Below the pieces are notes generated by a model. It saw only the letters and a program-made list of their open reading frames with translations. It did not search any database and was not told the origin of the DNA. This document shows, piece after piece, positions 45,098 to 53,854 of a DNA stretch of 56,678 bases. The translations under genes were made by a program, and so were the position numbers. The DNA is from JBCBSS01 sp039819065. Lineage in GTDB: Bacteria > Bacteroidota > Bacteroidia > Cytophagales > Cyclobacteriaceae. Position 1 is the stretch's first letter. Each line of letters opens with the position of its first letter. The stretch is taken from assembly GCA_039819065.1 (NCBI GenBank), contig JBCBSS010000028.1:1-56678 (forward strand), written 5' to 3'.

Positions 45098-45261
45098 TAT
45101 ACATCAAAAATACATTATTTATTGATATAACATTTACAAGATAATTTTTGATTTATAAGTTTCTCAACTTATTTATTAACAAACAGCCAATGGCCATGGA
45201 AACACCGTTTTCAAGATAAATTTAGGTTTAAATCATTAACTTGGTAGCGAATTAGGACAGT

Positions 45262-45810
45262 ATGAACACCGTCAAAATGAAAAATAGCATCTTCAGCATC
45301 ACTTTTTTATTAATCACTTTTATCTCATTTGGGTCGCTTGCACAAGAGGTAAACGAGGAATTAGAAAAAAGAAATGGTTTTAAGGATATCAAACTGATGT
45401 CCGATGTTGAGGCTTACGAAGGCCTAGTGTTAAAGAAAACAGAAGAAGATCAGATCACTAAAGAAATTACCAAGGAAGTCGAGTTGTTTGCGGCTAAGAA
45501 AGGATTTTACCAATCTATCGGTAGCATCAAGGTACAGGATCTCGAGGTAAAAGCATATAAGAAGCTCGTCTACGAAATCAAGGTGATCACACCAAAAAAC
45601 CCGAAACTATATCAAGGCCTGAAGAAAATATATGGTAAGCCCAAGTTCTCCGGGGTTGAAAAATACGTATGGAGATCAACCAATCTGCAATTGACTTTTC
45701 GCTCTCTTGAAGACAATAAGTTAGAACTGGTATATACCACTTTTCTGATAGCAGATACCTTAAGCCAGGAAGACGAAAAAGAAATCGAAGACATCGCTAA
45801 CGATTTTTAA
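45262..45810 (+). CDS. Exported hypothetical protein
   Basis: The 182-residue protein has a signal peptide (cleavage near SLAQEV); starting at ATG 45277 also works. The mature part alternates charged helices and strands with VKAYKKLVYEIKVITPKNPKLYQGLKKIYGKPKFS and a long acidic C terminus. I do not recognise the family. It is followed by another exported hypothetical gene on the same strand. Confidence 0.65.
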   Translation: MNTVKMKNSIFSITFLLITFISFGSLAQEVNEELEKRNGFKDIKLMSDVEAYEGLVLKKTEEDQITKEITKEVELFAAKKGFYQSIGSIKVQDLEVKAYKKLVYEIKVITPKNPKLYQGLKKIYGKPKFSGVEKYVWRSTNLQLTFRSLEDNKLELVYTTFLIADTLSQEDEKEIEDIANDF

Positions 45811-45925
45811 GGCTCATTCCCTCAATCATTTAAACAGTTAGTCCGTACTTTTAATCACTTGGTCAGATAGTTAGTATCTGGCAGGTAAAATACCCGTTCA
45901 TTTGAGGAAACCAAATAGCTCAATC

Positions 45926-46459
45926 ATGAAACGATTAGTGATTTTCGTAATGCTACTGGTCTCATTAGGAGCCTGTACAGAAGTCTTGTTTCAAACACCT
46001 CAACCCACAGGCGGTCGCTCACTACGCAAGTTCCCCAAAGCCATAAGAGGAACATACATTTCGCCTGAGGATAATGACACTATAAAAATCACGAAGCGGA
46101 AAGTAGTCATTGACGAAGTAAAGAACAAAGAAGAAGTAGCATCGATCAGCGACTCGTTGGTGGTAAAAAAGTACCGAAACTATTATTTCCTCAACCTCCG
46201 CAATGACAAGACCGAAACCTGGGAACTGGTTGTGATGCAAAAAATCGGGTCAGGTGAACTGAAGCTTATGACCATAGAAGGTGGGGATAAAAAAGCCATC
46301 CAAAAAGTCAGGAAGATCACCACAGTAAAAGAAGTAAGGAACGAGGATGGCAAGTTAGATGCTTACCTCCTATCTCCGACAAATGCCGAACTGATCAAAA
46401 TGCTAGAAGAAGACGGTGTGTTTGAAGGCTTGGGAACGTTGAAAAAGGTCGGAGGTTAA
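45926..46459 (+). CDS. Hypothetical lipoprotein
   Basis: From ATG 45926 the protein has 177 residues with a lipoprotein signal (MKRLVIFVMLLVSLGAC, lipobox LGAC, C17). The mature part has IRGTYISPEDNDTIKITKRKV and later VVKKYRNYYFLNLRNDKTETWELVVMQ, a beta-rich pattern. A TTG at 45902 is the only other upstream start and is less likely. A small palindrome CAGATA-GTTAG-TATCTG (45864-45880) precedes it. Function unknown. Confidence 0.7.
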   Translation: MKRLVIFVMLLVSLGACTEVLFQTPQPTGGRSLRKFPKAIRGTYISPEDNDTIKITKRKVVIDEVKNKEEVASISDSLVVKKYRNYYFLNLRNDKTETWELVVMQKIGSGELKLMTIEGGDKKAIQKVRKITTVKEVRNEDGKLDAYLLSPTNAELIKMLEEDGVFEGLGTLKKVGG

Positions 46460-46513
46460 GATAAGAGCATATTGATTTTTGTATTTTTAGTACCAGAAAA
46501 GGGATAGCGAAAC

Positions 46514-47689
46514 TTGGAAAGCTTTAAGGACTATATCTTACCTTTCGTCAAATTCATTCCTACGCTGGTACTGGTCATTTTTCTAGTACGTAGAATATGG
46601 AAATGGCTTGAAAGGCGCGTCAGTAACGTACTACTCAGAAAGAACTTCCAACTATTGATTCTGGGTAATGCTGCAATTATACTTTTTGCGGTATTACTCG
46701 GATCAGATTTCGATGGTATCATCAGAGATATCATTTCTATAGAAATCAAGGTCATTGTTATTGGTCTCTTAGTAGTCAACGTTTCCTATCTATTAGAAAA
46801 AGACGGTCTGAAGAAAGAGCTATCCTTTTGGAAAATACAAACCCGGATTTTCGTGGCTAGTTTTTTAGGTATACTGATTGGTTCACTCTTAGTAAACCTT
46901 TTGCTGCATTTTACCATGGGCGAAGACCTGTTCTGGAAAGGTGGCTTTCTAGGTTTACAATACTTCGAATTTGTAATGACGGTGGTAGTGGGATTGGTGT
47001 TGATCAGTACAAGATTGATCTATCAATCCAGGAATTACGAGACACTTCAAGAACTAAATAAAAAAGAGCTAGAACTTTCAAGACTTAGAGAGCTACAGAA
47101 ATCTGTCGAGTTGGATGCCTTACAAGCTAAAATTAATCCTCACTTTCTGTACAATGCGCTTAATTCTATAGCCGCTTTGGTGCATGAAAATGCGGATAGG
47201 GCTGAAAAAATGGCCATCGCTCTATCCAAGCTTTTCCGCTACAGTCTGAGTTCTCGGGAAGATCATCTTGTCTCGGTAGGCGAAGAGATGGAGATGGTGA
47301 AGACTTACCTGGAGGTGGAAAAGTATCGGTTCGAAGAAAACCTGGAAACGAGCATCGAAATAGACAAATCCGTTAGGAAAGCCATGATACCAAGATTTCT
47401 AGTACAGCCCTTGGTGGAAAATGCCATTAAACACGGAACCAGTCAGGTAGCGGGCAAAGGAGAGGTCAAGGTTACAGCCAAAGGTGATGGCGAAAACATC
47501 GAGCTATCCGTATATGATAACGGCCCTGAATTCGAGCAGGATTTCATATCAGGATATGGCCTGCAAAGCATTTATGATAAGCTCAATCTACTTTTTAAGA
47601 ATCGTAACAAAGTGGAACTGATCAACGGCGATCAGAAGCATATTAAAATCACTATTAACAAAACAATGAAGCATGAGCCAGCGCTTTAA
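46514..47689 (+). CDS. LytS-type sensor histidine kinase
   Basis: The 391-residue protein has four to five membrane helices (about 10-28, 44-62, 78-95, 110-132, 150-168), a coiled-coil linker (about 172-200), the His_kinase motif LQAKINPHFLYNALNSIA with H210, and an HATPase_c domain with VENAIKHG and GYGLQSIYDKL. The start is TTG at 46514; the frame has a stop just upstream and no ATG before residue 135, so a TTG start is required. It overlaps the regulator gene by 17 bases, forming a two-component pair. Confidence 0.88.
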   Translation: MESFKDYILPFVKFIPTLVLVIFLVRRIWKWLERRVSNVLLRKNFQLLILGNAAIILFAVLLGSDFDGIIRDIISIEIKVIVIGLLVVNVSYLLEKDGLKKELSFWKIQTRIFVASFLGILIGSLLVNLLLHFTMGEDLFWKGGFLGLQYFEFVMTVVVGLVLISTRLIYQSRNYETLQELNKKELELSRLRELQKSVELDALQAKINPHFLYNALNSIAALVHENADRAEKMAIALSKLFRYSLSSREDHLVSVGEEMEMVKTYLEVEKYRFEENLETSIEIDKSVRKAMIPRFLVQPLVENAIKHGTSQVAGKGEVKVTAKGDGENIELSVYDNGPEFEQDFISGYGLQSIYDKLNLLFKNRNKVELINGDQKHIKITINKTMKHEPAL

Positions 47690-48434
47690 GGCACTCGTTA
47701 TAGAAGATGAAGGCCCCGCTAGAAGACGGTTGAAGCGCCTTTTAGAGAATCATCAGCATGAAATAGAAGTGATTGGTGAGGCCAGTAATGGGGAGGAAGG
47801 CCTAAGCATGATCGAAGAAATAGATCCCGATCTGGTTTTTCTGGATATTCAAATGCCTGGGCTGAATGGCTTCGAAATGCTCAAAAAACTAGACAACCCA
47901 CCATGGGTCATTTTTACCACAGCCTACGAAGAATACGCCGTAAAAGCGTTCGAGGAGAACTCACTGGATTACCTGCTTAAACCCATAGAAGAAGAGCGGC
48001 TGGATAAGGCCATTAAAAAGCTAGCCAGGATCGAAAAAGAAGAACCTGCTGATGTTGACATAAGTGCAGTGCTTAGTCATCTCGATCAACTGAGAACTAA
48101 AAAGGAATTCACCTCATTCCCAGTGAAGATTGGTGATCGTATTATCATGGTCAAGCTGGAAGATATTCTGTACTTCAATGCCAGGGACAAGTATGTAGAC
48201 CTATGTACTAAGTCTGGTGAAACGCACCTGATTGATCAAAGCCTTACAGAATTAGAAAAGAAACTGCCCGATAATTTCATGCGTGTGCAGCGCGCTTTCA
48301 TCGTCAACAGGCATTTCATAAGTGAATTCAGAAAGTACTTCAACAACCGCTTCGTGCTGATCATGGAAGAAGGCACCAAGATCAAAACTGGCAAAAGCTA
48401 TTATGAGCAGGTGAAAAGCTTGACAGAAGTTTAG
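47673..48434 (+). CDS. LytTR-type response regulator
   Basis: The 253-residue protein has a receiver domain (1-120, VIEDEGPARRRL, phosphoacceptor D58 in FLDIQMPG, KPIEEERL) and a C-terminal LytTR DNA-binding domain (about 150-253, DRIIMVKLEDILYFNARDKYVDL, FMRVQRAFIVNRHFISEFRKY). The start overlaps the 3' end of the kinase gene. It should bind direct-repeat promoter elements; targets cannot be identified here. Confidence 0.92.
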   Translation: MSQRFKALVIEDEGPARRRLKRLLENHQHEIEVIGEASNGEEGLSMIEEIDPDLVFLDIQMPGLNGFEMLKKLDNPPWVIFTTAYEEYAVKAFEENSLDYLLKPIEEERLDKAIKKLARIEKEEPADVDISAVLSHLDQLRTKKEFTSFPVKIGDRIIMVKLEDILYFNARDKYVDLCTKSGETHLIDQSLTELEKKLPDNFMRVQRAFIVNRHFISEFRKYFNNRFVLIMEEGTKIKTGKSYYEQVKSLTEV

Positions 48435-48451
48435 GTTATTGGTTATGTGTG

Positions 48452-48475
48452 AGCACGCGTTACAAACGCGCGCCA
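48452..48475. repeat. Dispersed GC-rich repeat, single arm
   Basis: The 24 bases beginning AGCACGCGTTACAAACG match 54813-54836 with a single substitution. Here only one arm is present, 17 bases after the LytTR stop; at 54772-54832 both arms form a hairpin. This fits a REP-like or degenerate mobile element. Confidence 0.55.
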
Positions 48476-48577
48476 ACGGCGACCTAAGCTTAATCGCACT
48501 AGACCGCTCAAACTTTTCTCTTCCTTTCTGTTTTTCAAAATTCATATCTTCGAGTCATTCATTAAAAGCAGAAAAAC

Positions 48578-50755
48578 ATGATCAGGCAGTTAATTCTAGT
48601 TTCTCTTACTTTTCTCACTTTGACTTCTACTATAGCGCAACAAAAAATTACTATCGAGGATATCTATGGCAATGGTACCTTCTCCCAGAAAACGGTACGC
48701 AATGTCAATTGGATGAATCAGGGACAATTCTACACAGCTCGAGTAGGTAATGACATCATTAAATATGATATCGCCAAGGGTGAGCAAGTAGAGACATTGG
48801 TCAAGGGAAGCGAGCTAAACCCGGCTATCAGGTTCATCAGCTATAGCTTCAGCCCAGATGAGCAAAAGCTCTTGTTGATGACCAATAGAGAGTCAATTTA
48901 CAGGAGGTCATTCACAGCAGAGTATTATGTTTATGATCTGGCATCTAAACTGTTAAAAGCACTTTCCTCCAACGGTAAGCAGTCTTATGCTACGTTTTCT
49001 CCGGATGCTTCCAAAGTTGCTTTTACGAGAGATAATAATCTCTACTACGTTAACCTGAACGATATGTCAGAGGTACAAGTGACCAATGACGGAAAGTTTA
49101 ACCACGTCATCAATGGTAGTGCAGATTGGGTATATGAGGAAGAGCTGTATCTCACCAAGGCATTTGAATGGTCACCTGACGGCAATAAACTGGCCTATCT
49201 GACTTTTAATGAAAGTGAGGTACGAGAGTATAATCTTCAAAAATGGAATCGCGGCGAACACTACCCAGAAGATTATCGATTTAAATACCCAAAGGCCGGG
49301 GAAGTCAATTCTAAGGTCGGTTTGACCATCTACGATTTGTCCAGTAAGGCCAAAAAACCAATTGACCTAGGTGACATGGATGACCACTATATCCCAAGAA
49401 TTAACTGGACCAATGATGCTAATCTGCTTTCCGTTAGAAAGCTCAATCGCTTTCAGAATCAATTGGATCTGTACCATGTCAATGCGTCAACCGGAAAGGC
49501 TCAGCTTATTCTTACCGAGAATTCCAGTGAATATGTGCATATCACTTTTACCGACGACCTGACTTACCTGAAGGATGGTAAACACTTCATTCATTCTAGC
49601 GATAGAAGTGGTTTCAAGCATCTATATCTCTATACCATGGAAGGTCAGTTGGTCAGGCAAATCACTCAAGGAGATTGGGAGGTTTGGAGTTTCCTGGGCA
49701 TCAATGAAGGCAAAAGAAAATCTACCCTGTACTTCATTTCTACCGAGGATTCACCATTGGAAAGACATTTCTATTCTATTGGCTTAGACGGTAAAAGCAA
49801 AACCAAATTATCCAAAGTAGCCGGTAATCATAATGTTAACTTGAGTAAAGATTTCAAGTATTATATTGATTACCATAGCAACGCCAGCCAACCGTTGCAA
49901 GTAACGCTATACAAAACCAAGGGAAACCAAGCTGTGAAAGTGTTGGAAGACAATCAAGCATTGCAGGCTGCTAGCAAGTCTTATAACCTCAGTCCGAAAG
50001 AGTTTTTCAGCTTCAAAACGGTCGACGGTACCGACCTAAATGGCTATATGCTCAAGCCTGCCGGTTTCGATGCTAGCCAAAAACATCCTGTTCTTATCTT
50101 TCAATATAGCGGACCCGGCTCACAAATGGTGATGAACCAATGGGCGGGAAGCAATTTCTACTGGCATCAAATGCTTGCTCAAAAGGGATATGTAATTGCT
50201 GTGATCGACACGCGTGGTACTGGCGCACGTGGCGTTGCTTTCAAAAAGGCCACCTACAAACAATTAGGGAAACTCGAAACCGAAGATCACATTGCCGGCG
50301 CCAAGTATCTGGCTGGACTCAATTACATTGATGCATCTCGTATTGGTATCTGGGGTTGGAGCTATGGCGGTTTTATTTCCTCATCAGCCATGTTCAAAGG
50401 CGGTGACCTATTCAAAGCAGGTATCGCTGTAGCACCGGTAACCAACTGGCGTTTTTATGATACCATTTACACCGAGCGCTACATGCAAACGCCACAGGTT
50501 AATGCCTCAGGCTATGACGACAACTCACCGATGAATTTTGCTGAAGGTCTTACTGGTAAGTTTCTGCTGGTACACGGCACAGGTGATGACAACGTCCATT
50601 TCCAAAATTCTGTAGCCCTGCAAGAAGCATTAATCGATGCAGGCAAGCAATTTGAATCTTTCTATTATCCGGACAGAGCACATGGTATCCGAAGCAACAA
50701 AGCCAGACCTCACTTATTCAAAATGATGACTGACTTCATTTTGGAGAATTTGTAG
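48578..50755 (+). CDS. Dipeptidyl-peptidase IV-type S9 peptidase
   Basis: The 725-residue protein has a signal peptide (1-20), a beta-propeller N-terminal domain with the double-Glu motif DWVYEEEL that binds substrate N termini, and a C-terminal alpha/beta-hydrolase domain with triad S595 (WGWSYGGF), D670 (HGTGDDNVHFQ) and H702 (DRAHGI). It should release X-Pro dipeptides from peptides in the periplasm. Length and motifs fit DPP-IV. It follows the LytTR gene but is separated by a repeat, so a separate promoter is likely. Confidence 0.92.
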   Translation: MIRQLILVSLTFLTLTSTIAQQKITIEDIYGNGTFSQKTVRNVNWMNQGQFYTARVGNDIIKYDIAKGEQVETLVKGSELNPAIRFISYSFSPDEQKLLLMTNRESIYRRSFTAEYYVYDLASKLLKALSSNGKQSYATFSPDASKVAFTRDNNLYYVNLNDMSEVQVTNDGKFNHVINGSADWVYEEELYLTKAFEWSPDGNKLAYLTFNESEVREYNLQKWNRGEHYPEDYRFKYPKAGEVNSKVGLTIYDLSSKAKKPIDLGDMDDHYIPRINWTNDANLLSVRKLNRFQNQLDLYHVNASTGKAQLILTENSSEYVHITFTDDLTYLKDGKHFIHSSDRSGFKHLYLYTMEGQLVRQITQGDWEVWSFLGINEGKRKSTLYFISTEDSPLERHFYSIGLDGKSKTKLSKVAGNHNVNLSKDFKYYIDYHSNASQPLQVTLYKTKGNQAVKVLEDNQALQAASKSYNLSPKEFFSFKTVDGTDLNGYMLKPAGFDASQKHPVLIFQYSGPGSQMVMNQWAGSNFYWHQMLAQKGYVIAVIDTRGTGARGVAFKKATYKQLGKLETEDHIAGAKYLAGLNYIDASRIGIWGWSYGGFISSSAMFKGGDLFKAGIAVAPVTNWRFYDTIYTERYMQTPQVNASGYDDNSPMNFAEGLTGKFLLVHGTGDDNVHFQNSVALQEALIDAGKQFESFYYPDRAHGIRSNKARPHLFKMMTDFILENL

Positions 50756-50783
50756 GCACTAGAGCGTTATTCTAGATGGTCGA

Positions 50784-51362
50784 GTCAATTTCCACTATCA
50801 TGCTCGACGCTGATAAGTTCCTTTCAGGAGGACAGAAAGGGTGATCACGTGTTCTGAAAAGTGTAGAAGTTTGTATCACCAGAATAGACATGATGCCAAC
50901 TCCATGTGTCGCCCTGAAAGGGTCTTGGTAGCTGTAAGCACGGCCAATATGCATATCGTATCAATCAGCATCCATCACCAAAAGGTTTTCAGGAAAGAGT
51001 GACTTGGTAGACTCTAGCTCAGTAAGCACTTTCTCTCGGTGTTTTGGTCAATTTCCACTATCATGCTCGACGCTAATAGGTTCCTTTCAGGAAGACAGAG
51101 AGGGTGATTACACGTTCTGAAAAGTGTAGAAGTTTGTATCACGAGAATACAACATAATGCCAACTCCATGCGTCACCCTGAAAGGGTCTTGGTAGCTGTA
51201 AGCACGGCCAATATGCACATCGTATCAATTAGCATCCATCACCAAAAGGTTTTCAGGAAAGAGTGACTTGGTAGACTCTAGGTCAGTAAGCACTTTCTCT
51301 CGGTGTTTTGGTCAATTGCCTCTATCATGCCGACGCTAATAGGTTCCTTTCAGGAGGACGTA
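50784..51362. repeat. 263/264-bp tandem repeat, 2.2 copies
   Basis: Copy 1 is 50784-51046 (263 bp), copy 2 is 51047-51310 (264 bp) and a third partial copy covers 51311 to about 51362. By my count copies 1 and 2 differ at 15 bases plus one indel (about 94% identity). Each unit contains CCTTTCAGG near its start and CCCTGAAAGGG near its middle, so inverted pairing is possible within each unit. No gene fits the repeat. The third copy is more like copy 2 (TAATAGGTT). The region lies between the DPP-IV and GbsR-type genes; the rest of this 717-base intergenic stretch holds only the regulator's promoter. Confidence 0.85.
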
Positions 51363-51425
51363 AGGCAAGTTTTGTTTATACTGCAGAGAAGTTTTCTTAT
51401 TCTTCAGAAGCTTTTTGTAAAATTT

Positions 51426-51468
51426 ACTTTCAATAAGTTTTGAAAGTTTAGAAAAATATATACATTTG
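51426..51468 (+). promoter_or_regulatory. Operator site A and promoter of the GbsR-type regulator
   Basis: The inverted repeat ACTTTCAA-N6-TTGAAAGT (51426-51447; core CTTTCA-N8-TGAAAG) overlaps TTTG at 51439-51442. After 18 bases comes TACATTTG (51461-51468), an exact match to the -7 consensus TAnnTTTG. The ATG at 51473 is only 4 bases further, so the transcript may be leaderless or nearly so. Confidence 0.65.
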
Positions 51469-51472
51469 TACT

Positions 51473-51976
51473 ATGGAATACGATCACGCAAAACAACGGT
51501 TAATTCAGGCTTGGGGAACTTTAGGGTCAAGCTGGGGGGTGAATAGAACGATGGCACAGATACACGCGTTGTTGATGATCTCACCAGAGCCACTTTCAGC
51601 GGATGAGGTCATGGAGGAGCTCAATATTTCCAGAGGTAATGCCAACATGAACATACGCGCACTCATTGACTGGGGCATGGTCTATAAAGAATTCAAACCC
51701 GGAGAAAGACGCGAATACTTCCGCTCGGAAAAGGACGTCTGGGATCTGGCTCGCCAAGTAGCACGGGAAAGAAGAAAAAGAGAACTAGAGCCTATTCTTA
51801 AAGCATTGAACGAAGTTTCTAAAGTAGAAGGAGCCGACTCAGAAAAGGTGAAGGAAATGAACAAAATGGTAAAGGACCTCAAAGAATTCGCCGAAAAATC
51901 TGATGGCCTGTTGGACAAGTTCATCAAGTCTGATGAGCATTGGTTCTTTGGCAATATTCTAAAATTGATCAAGTAA
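51473..51976 (+). CDS. GbsR/MarR-type transcriptional regulator
   Basis: The 167-residue protein has the GbsR pattern: LIQAWGTLGSSWGVNRTMAQIHALLMISPEPLS, LNISRGNANMNIRALIDWGMV recognition helix, a wing with KPGERREYFRSEKDVW, and a long C-terminal helix (RERRKRELEPILKALNEV). It is likely a repressor that controls itself through site A (51426-51447) and the next gene through site B (51994-52013). The signal it senses is unknown. Confidence 0.88.
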   Translation: MEYDHAKQRLIQAWGTLGSSWGVNRTMAQIHALLMISPEPLSADEVMEELNISRGNANMNIRALIDWGMVYKEFKPGERREYFRSEKDVWDLARQVARERRKRELEPILKALNEVSKVEGADSEKVKEMNKMVKDLKEFAEKSDGLLDKFIKSDEHWFFGNILKLIK

Positions 51977-51993
51977 AAAATTTTTATCAATAT

Positions 51994-52013
51994 CTTTCAA
52001 TTTTTACTGAAAG
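51994..52013 (+). promoter_or_regulatory. Operator site B downstream of the regulator gene
   Basis: CTTTCA-N8-TGAAAG (51994-51999 and 52008-52013) has the same half-sites and the same 8-base spacing as site A. It lies 6 bases before ATG 52020 and 18 before ATG 52032, so it probably controls the second gene, or autoregulates the unit. Confidence 0.6.
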
Positions 52014-52031
52014 TATAAAATGTATAATAAT

Positions 52032-52433
52032 ATGAGAACGTTAAGCGCAATTGTCCAAAGCCTTCTAATAGCGATAGCTCTTGGCTTATTAATCACAGTG
52101 ATCACTACCGGAAATACTGGTTACTTCTTCGGCTTGCTCTATGTCCAACTATTTCTTGGCCCATGGCAGTATTTTAGTTCTTTGTTCAACTTACACCGCC
52201 TAAAGAAACAACCCAAGTGGTTCAGGGATGGCATTAGAATACATCTCGGAGCATCCACACTTTATCTTACTTCTCTTTTTCTGATGAGCGATGGCACGAT
52301 GTCCAAGGCGTTGATGATCATCATGGTATTCAGCATTCCGTGGCTCTTAGGTATTTTCTACTTCCTGCTCACCATCAAAAGGCTTCGGTCTCCCAAACGA
52401 ACCGGAAGCTTTCTGCCGCACGTAAGCTTTTAA
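52032..52433 (+). CDS. Small multi-pass membrane protein
   Basis: From ATG 52032 the protein has 133 residues with about four hydrophobic segments: SAIVQSLLIAIALGLLITVIT, YFFGLLYVQLFLGPWQYFSSL, HLGASTLYLTSLFLM and ALMIIMVFSIPWLLGIFYFLLTI. ATG 52020 would add four residues. The C-terminal end is basic. It sits directly after operator site B, so the adjacent regulator probably controls it. Family not recognised. Confidence 0.7.
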   Translation: MRTLSAIVQSLLIAIALGLLITVITTGNTGYFFGLLYVQLFLGPWQYFSSLFNLHRLKKQPKWFRDGIRIHLGASTLYLTSLFLMSDGTMSKALMIIMVFSIPWLLGIFYFLLTIKRLRSPKRTGSFLPHVSF

Positions 52434-52466
52434 TTTTCTTTCATATATCAACTAAATCACATTACA

Positions 52467-52823
52467 ATGAACTATCAAATTCTTGCTTACAGCATCTATC
52501 TAATCTTATCCATTGCTTTAGTCATTTGGGTAGCACACACGTTGTTTAAAAATGGCCGTGTATTCCTGATTGAGATATTCGCCAAAGATCAAAACCTGGC
52601 AGACAGTGTGAATAAATTACTGATTGTAGGTTTCTATCTCATTAATATCGGATACGCCGTATTCGCGCTAAAGATTGGTGACAATGTGATTGACCCAAGA
52701 ATGCTGATTGAAAAACTCAGTGTTAAACTAGGCTTGATCATTCTCATTCTGGGTGCTATGCACTTCTTCAATCTTACCGTACTGTTCTCATTACGCAGAA
52801 AAGCAAAAGAAGGTGCTTGCTAG
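52467..52823 (+). CDS. Small membrane protein
   Basis: The 118-residue protein has an N-terminal membrane helix (about 3-25, IYLILSIALVIWVAHTLF), a hydrophilic loop with FAKDQNLADSVNKLL, and two further hydrophobic segments (about 49-68 and 89-112). Order and size suggest three membrane helices. No family is recognised. It lies 33 bases after the previous membrane gene and about 100 bases before the epimerase gene, on the same strand. Confidence 0.7.
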   Translation: MNYQILAYSIYLILSIALVIWVAHTLFKNGRVFLIEIFAKDQNLADSVNKLLIVGFYLINIGYAVFALKIGDNVIDPRMLIEKLSVKLGLIILILGAMHFFNLTVLFSLRRKAKEGAC

Positions 52824-52923
52824 CCTATTCCACAGAATAAATACTATAGACCTCAGGGCAGAACACTGGACCTAAGCTTCCAGGGCAAAGCCTTGAGGAA
52901 TTAATCCACAAGACAAAACAACA

Positions 52924-53841
52924 ATGAAAAAAATAGTATTAGCAGGAGGTTCCGGCTTCCTCGGGCAAATATTGACCAAACATTTCTCAGCATTAGGTTG
53001 GAAAGTAGTCATTCTATCAAGATCACCTCGCAAGGGCAATGAGGCTGAGATAGAATGGGTAGTGTGGGATGGCAAAACCCAGGGCAATTGGGTCAACCAA
53101 GTGAATGGAGCGGATGTACTTGTTAATCTGGCGGGACGTTCCGTGAACTGCCGCTACAATGAGAAGAACAAAGCTGATATCTATGCTTCCAGGCTTGATG
53201 CTACCAAGGTGTTAGGTGAGGCAATGGCTCAGTGTTCTACTCCGCCCAAAGTATTCATACAAACCGCATCCGCTACTATTTACCGGCATAGCCTAGAAAA
53301 GGACATGGATGAAAGGCAAGGCGAAATTGGTGATGGTTTCTCGGTAGATGTGTGTAACAAGTGGGAACACCTTTTCTGGCAAATTGATGCACCACAGACC
53401 AGAAAAGTCCTCCTTAGGGTGGCTATGGTGATGGGTAGAGAAGGTGGTGCTTACGAAGCCTATTCCAACCTGGCTAAAATGGGCATAGGAGGAAAACAAG
53501 GCTCCGGAAAACAATATGTGAGCTGGATTCACGAGATAGACTTTGCTCAGATGGTAGCATTCGCTATTGACAACGACGACGTAGTTGGCACTTACAATTG
53601 CTCAGCTCCTGAACCGGTTCCCAATGCACAATTCATGTCCTACCTGCGCCAATCTCATCACAGGCCATTCGACTTGCCGGCTCCAGAGTGGATGTTGGAA
53701 CTCGGTGCCTTTTTCATGGGAACTGAAACCGAATTAGTACTTAAAAGCCGGCGCGTGGTCCCTACAAAAATGGTAGAGAAGGGTTTTCAATTTCAATACC
53801 CCAAAGCCCGGGAAGCACTACTAGATCTTAGTAATGGATAA
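52924..53841 (+). CDS. TIGR01777-type NAD(P)-binding epimerase
   Basis: The 305-residue protein has the extended SDR start KKIVLAGGSGFLGQILTKHF (GGSGFLG nucleotide motif), VNLAGRSVNCRYNEKNKADI, a YRHSLEKDMDE region and a C-terminal GTYNCSAPEPVPNAQFM and PAPEWMLELGAFFMG segment, matching the TIGR01777/SulA-like epimerase family. Substrate is unknown. It overlaps the next methyltransferase frame slightly, so the two are probably coupled. Confidence 0.88.
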   Translation: MKKIVLAGGSGFLGQILTKHFSALGWKVVILSRSPRKGNEAEIEWVVWDGKTQGNWVNQVNGADVLVNLAGRSVNCRYNEKNKADIYASRLDATKVLGEAMAQCSTPPKVFIQTASATIYRHSLEKDMDERQGEIGDGFSVDVCNKWEHLFWQIDAPQTRKVLLRVAMVMGREGGAYEAYSNLAKMGIGGKQGSGKQYVSWIHEIDFAQMVAFAIDNDDVVGTYNCSAPEPVPNAQFMSYLRQSHHRPFDLPAPEWMLELGAFFMGTETELVLKSRRVVPTKMVEKGFQFQYPKAREALLDLSNG

Positions 53842-53854
53842 ACCTTGTCATATT

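Noticed and set aside
50772..50954. 60-codon minus-strand ORF over the tandem repeat
   Set aside because: Substitutions and an indel in the second copy break the reading frame, and no family is recognised.
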